A stretch of DNA of 33,873 bases from Isoetes engelmannii (taxonomy: Eukaryota > Streptophyta > Lycopodiopsida > Isoetales > Isoetaceae). Below the pieces are notes generated by a model. That model ran no database searches. It worked only from the letters and a program-made list of their open reading frames with translations, and had not been told where the DNA came from. Positions 31,524-33,873 of the stretch are shown here, one piece after another (position 1 is the stretch's first letter; each line of letters opens with the position of its first letter). The translations under genes and the position numbers were made by a program. The stretch covers positions 1 through 33,873 of the forward strand of contig JAANSK020258162.1 of the NCBI GenBank assembly GCA_011763485.2, read 5' to 3'.

Positions 31524-32841
31524 AAATAGAAATAAAAATCATGGCCAAAATGGAGTTCTTTTTGGCCCGACTAACTCACCAAGATGACTTGCTTCAAATT
31601 CCAGGATATCTACGACAGAGCATGAACACAAGAATTGGTTAGGGAGAGAATGTAAACCAAGTGTCCATGGTTTAATAAGAAGCAGAGTGATTCTGCTCTT
31701 GTAAAGTACCTAAATTTTTGTATCAATGCACTAGAGGCATTAATTTCCTCCTTGTGCAGCTTTTTATCCATGTATTGCTAAATGTATATATTTCATAGTG
31801 AATATGATATGTCGTTTGGGTAGTTTGAGCACTATGCAATTTGGAATGGTCCATTTATTTTGGGTGTATTTTAAGTGTCTAAGGGAGGGTGCCCATGAAT
31901 TGGGCCAGAATTCAAACTTTATTTAGCAAGCAAGGCAGTGTTTCTGCGCCGCATTCCATTCTAAAATTTACATGACATTTGTAAGAATCTATTCGATCAG
32001 ACAGCAGCGAATGCATGAATAGAATGAGGATTTCGGCAGCTTCAAATTGAGCCTTCCCTTTCTTCTATTCTGTGGCTGCACAGCTTTTACAGAATGGATT
32101 TGTAGAGAAAATTGGTTGGAGGCTTTTCTGGAAGTGACTGACCCAGTTCTTGAGATTTTAGGGATAATCTCCTTCGTCTTCATGGCATTTTAGTCGATTT
32201 TATGAAAGATTGGATTTTGTTTAGGGATCTTTCCTGTTATTTTCATTGATGTTCTTTGATAGGAACCATTTTGAAGAAGTTTTCTATGAAGTACAAGCAG
32301 GAGAGCAACATGATGTTTAAGAAAATTATAACTAGTTTGTAGAGTTGGGGATGATCCATTCTGGTGTGTTGGCTATGGTGGCCTCTTAGAATCCGGCCCT
32401 CTGCGGTAGAAACCCAGAGCGGAAAAAGGGTCCTCATTTAAGCTGCAAACTCTCGCCTCATGCAATAGCAGGCCATATATAAATATGCAGAGGATAATCC
32501 GAATAGAAATTGTGCTAGAATCCCTTTTGTGCGATCAGAAATGCCCTCTTTTAGATTTAAAATGTACTCTTTTTGACTTGAACAATCGAAGGTGAGAACA
32601 GGTGATTTATGAAAAATCTTTTACTTGCAGAGCACTCCCTTGTTTTGTCTGCATGCATTTTCAAACCTGATACACAAGTGGTTCGATGCTTAGAAATGAT
32701 TTCTATTGCTACTACTCTATTACGTCAAGCAAATCGAGTAAGTATTCATGTTTGAGAATGAAAACAGGGTGAGCATTTTTACAGGATGATATGCTTCTGG
32801 AGGTTTTTTTTGCTTGACACTGGAAAGGGAAGGGGGTTAGT
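31524..32841. other. 3' UTR of the decapping-scaffold gene and intergenic DNA
   Basis: An aataaa lies eight bases after the stop (31531-31536), probably too close to be the main signal. The U-rich stretch with tgtaaagt and ttttgtatc near 31700-31725 is a better 3'-end region. Beyond about 31.8 kb no gene or mobile-element motif is visible. Confidence 0.5.
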
Positions 32842-32928
32842 CATTCTTGCTGCCCCCTCCACCTGCTAAATCCAGTCGCGCCTCAACGGTGCTCCTGGAT
32901 TTAGCAGGTGGAGGGGACAGCAAGAATG
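32842..32928. repeat. 34-bp inverted repeat forming a long hairpin
   Basis: The left arm 32842-32875 and right arm 32895-32928 are reverse complements over 34 bp with one mismatch. The 19-nt spacer contains gcgcc and ggtgc, which could extend pairing with one wobble around a five-base loop. It lies in no gene. Possible natures are a snap-back insertion footprint, a miniature element end, or a small-RNA precursor. Confidence 0.95.
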
Positions 32929-33758
32929 GCTTCCCCCCTTCTCTTCCACATTACAACTTTAGAACTACCCAAAAGATGAAGTTTAATAGATTTTTTTTTT
33001 TTTATCCGCGAGTTGGAGGGATGCCCATACCCACCACCCATAGCAGACCCCTGCACTCCTTTCATGCCTGTTACTATAGGAGGAAGCCACAAAAGGGCCT
33101 CTACACTCACTTCTTCGCAGGCACTACTCCAGAGTCGGGGCCCACGAGAATCCCTCCGCATATGCCGCCCTTGCAACATGCATGGAGTATTAGAAGAGCC
33201 CAGTCCACCACAGGGGGAGAACGGCATACTACTCACTCACGTGAAGAACCCGAACTTGCTACTTCAAATGACCCCAGTAGCCGAATGCTTCCGGCCCCGC
33301 CGGATAGCCAAATCCAAATGTTCAAGACCTAGCCCTTCGTTGATCACCTGGATCAACTACCAGACTCCTACTAAGGGACTAGGAAGGGGAGGCAAGGGCC
33401 TAAAAATGTGAAGGAATGTACAGTTAGCAGCAACAAGGGCCCCTGCTTACCCACAAATAACCCCAAATTTCTATGCTGGCTCAAGGCAAGCGCAGATCCA
33501 AAATTTGAAACATACCTAGAAAGTGCAGCAACAAGAACTTACAACTCTAGCAGCCAATGTTGATCGCTAAGTCTGTGTCTGCTCTTCCTCCAGATAATCC
33601 GTGCATGGTAAAGACCATGCACGCCATAGCCGGACCTAAAGCCGTCCCTTCTCCCCAGACTGGAAGATGCTGCGACAAGAGTGTACAATTGTAGTAGCGA
33701 GTGCTGATCCTTATAGTTGGAGGAGTCAAACACTAACCACCATAGAGGCTTAAACCAT
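32929..33758. other. Non-coding interval, relatively GC-rich, with short repeats
   Basis: Open frames of 94-161 codons occur, but they overlap on both strands, and none shows a motif. A T-run lies near 32991-33003. Diverged copies of a gcagcaacaagaac-like block occur near 33428, 33523 and 33668. Confidence 0.4.
33600..33623. repeat. Perfect 10-bp inverted repeat, 4-nt loop
   Basis: cgtgcatggt (33600-33609) and accatgcacg (33614-33623) pair perfectly around aaag. It is not followed by a T run and sits near no gene end, so I do not call it a terminator. Confidence 0.9.
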
Positions 33759-33872
33759 TCAAGAGTTCCTTTTCTTGCATTGCAGTCTAGGACAAACATA
33801 CTTCCAATGTCCTCCCTGGCCACAATAATTACAACCAGAACTGGGCCTGAAAGAATTGACTGGAGTCTCCAC
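33759..33872 (-). pseudogene. Gag-like CCHC zinc-knuckle fragment
   Basis: Reading the minus strand from the right edge, the frame has SGCNYCGQGGHWKYVCP, an exact C-x2-C-x4-H-x4-C zinc knuckle, then a Lys/Arg-rich tail and TGA at 33761-33759. Such knuckles with CGQ-GH are typical of retrotransposon Gag proteins, which bind RNA. Host RNA-binding proteins share the motif, but the repetitive setting favours a retroelement. The upstream part lies beyond the window. Confidence 0.55.
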
Positions 33873-33873
33873 C

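Noticed and set aside
32847-33332. 161-codon open frame on the plus strand
   Set aside because: It starts inside the hairpin, is overlapped by equally long frames on both strands, and is rich in Pro/Arg as expected of GC-rich non-coding DNA.
33600-33623. Rho-independent terminator
   Set aside because: The stem has no T run after it, and the setting is a plant nuclear genome.

Overview
The window looks like nuclear DNA of a land plant. It has spliced genes with short GT-AG introns, a clear homologue of the plant decapping scaffold VARICOSE, a plant-type UDP-glycosyltransferase fragment, a chromodomain Ty3/gypsy retrotransposon, an hAT transposase relic, LINE pieces and a tRNA-derived SINE. 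There are no operons or Shine-Dalgarno-type starts. I cannot fix the species. The gene-poor, repeat-decayed layout would fit a non-seed plant, but that is inference only.

Only two genes look intact. At 2.8-4.3 kb (+) is a 522-residue RING-finger protein of the RMA/RNF5 type, uninterrupted in its coding part and preceded by a probable 5'-leader intron. At 26.0-31.5 kb (+) is a 12-coding-exon gene for a VARICOSE/EDC4-type mRNA-decapping scaffold of about 1472 residues.

The rest is relics. Positions 1-943 hold two LINE fragments in opposite orientation. Positions 5.75-6.3 kb (-) hold coiled-coil, exon-like pieces. Positions 8.5-10.06 kb hold a broken hAT transposase, followed by a SINE with tandem tRNA-like heads and an exact 11-bp flanking repeat (10.24-10.56 kb). 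Positions 12.5-13.9 kb (+) hold exon-like blocks of an unrecognised, apparently broken gene. Positions 15.3-15.8 kb hold a UDP-glycosyltransferase pseudogene. Positions 18.48-21.36 kb (-) hold a dead chromovirus with a LINE 3' end inserted between RNase H and integrase. The right edge carries a Gag-like zinc knuckle (-).

Small, fairly young tandem duplications of 19-136 bp occur throughout, including inside the RING gene. A long, nearly perfect hairpin lies at 32.84-32.93 kb. The two intact genes are not obviously functionally linked: one would act in ubiquitin transfer, the other in cytoplasmic mRNA decay.
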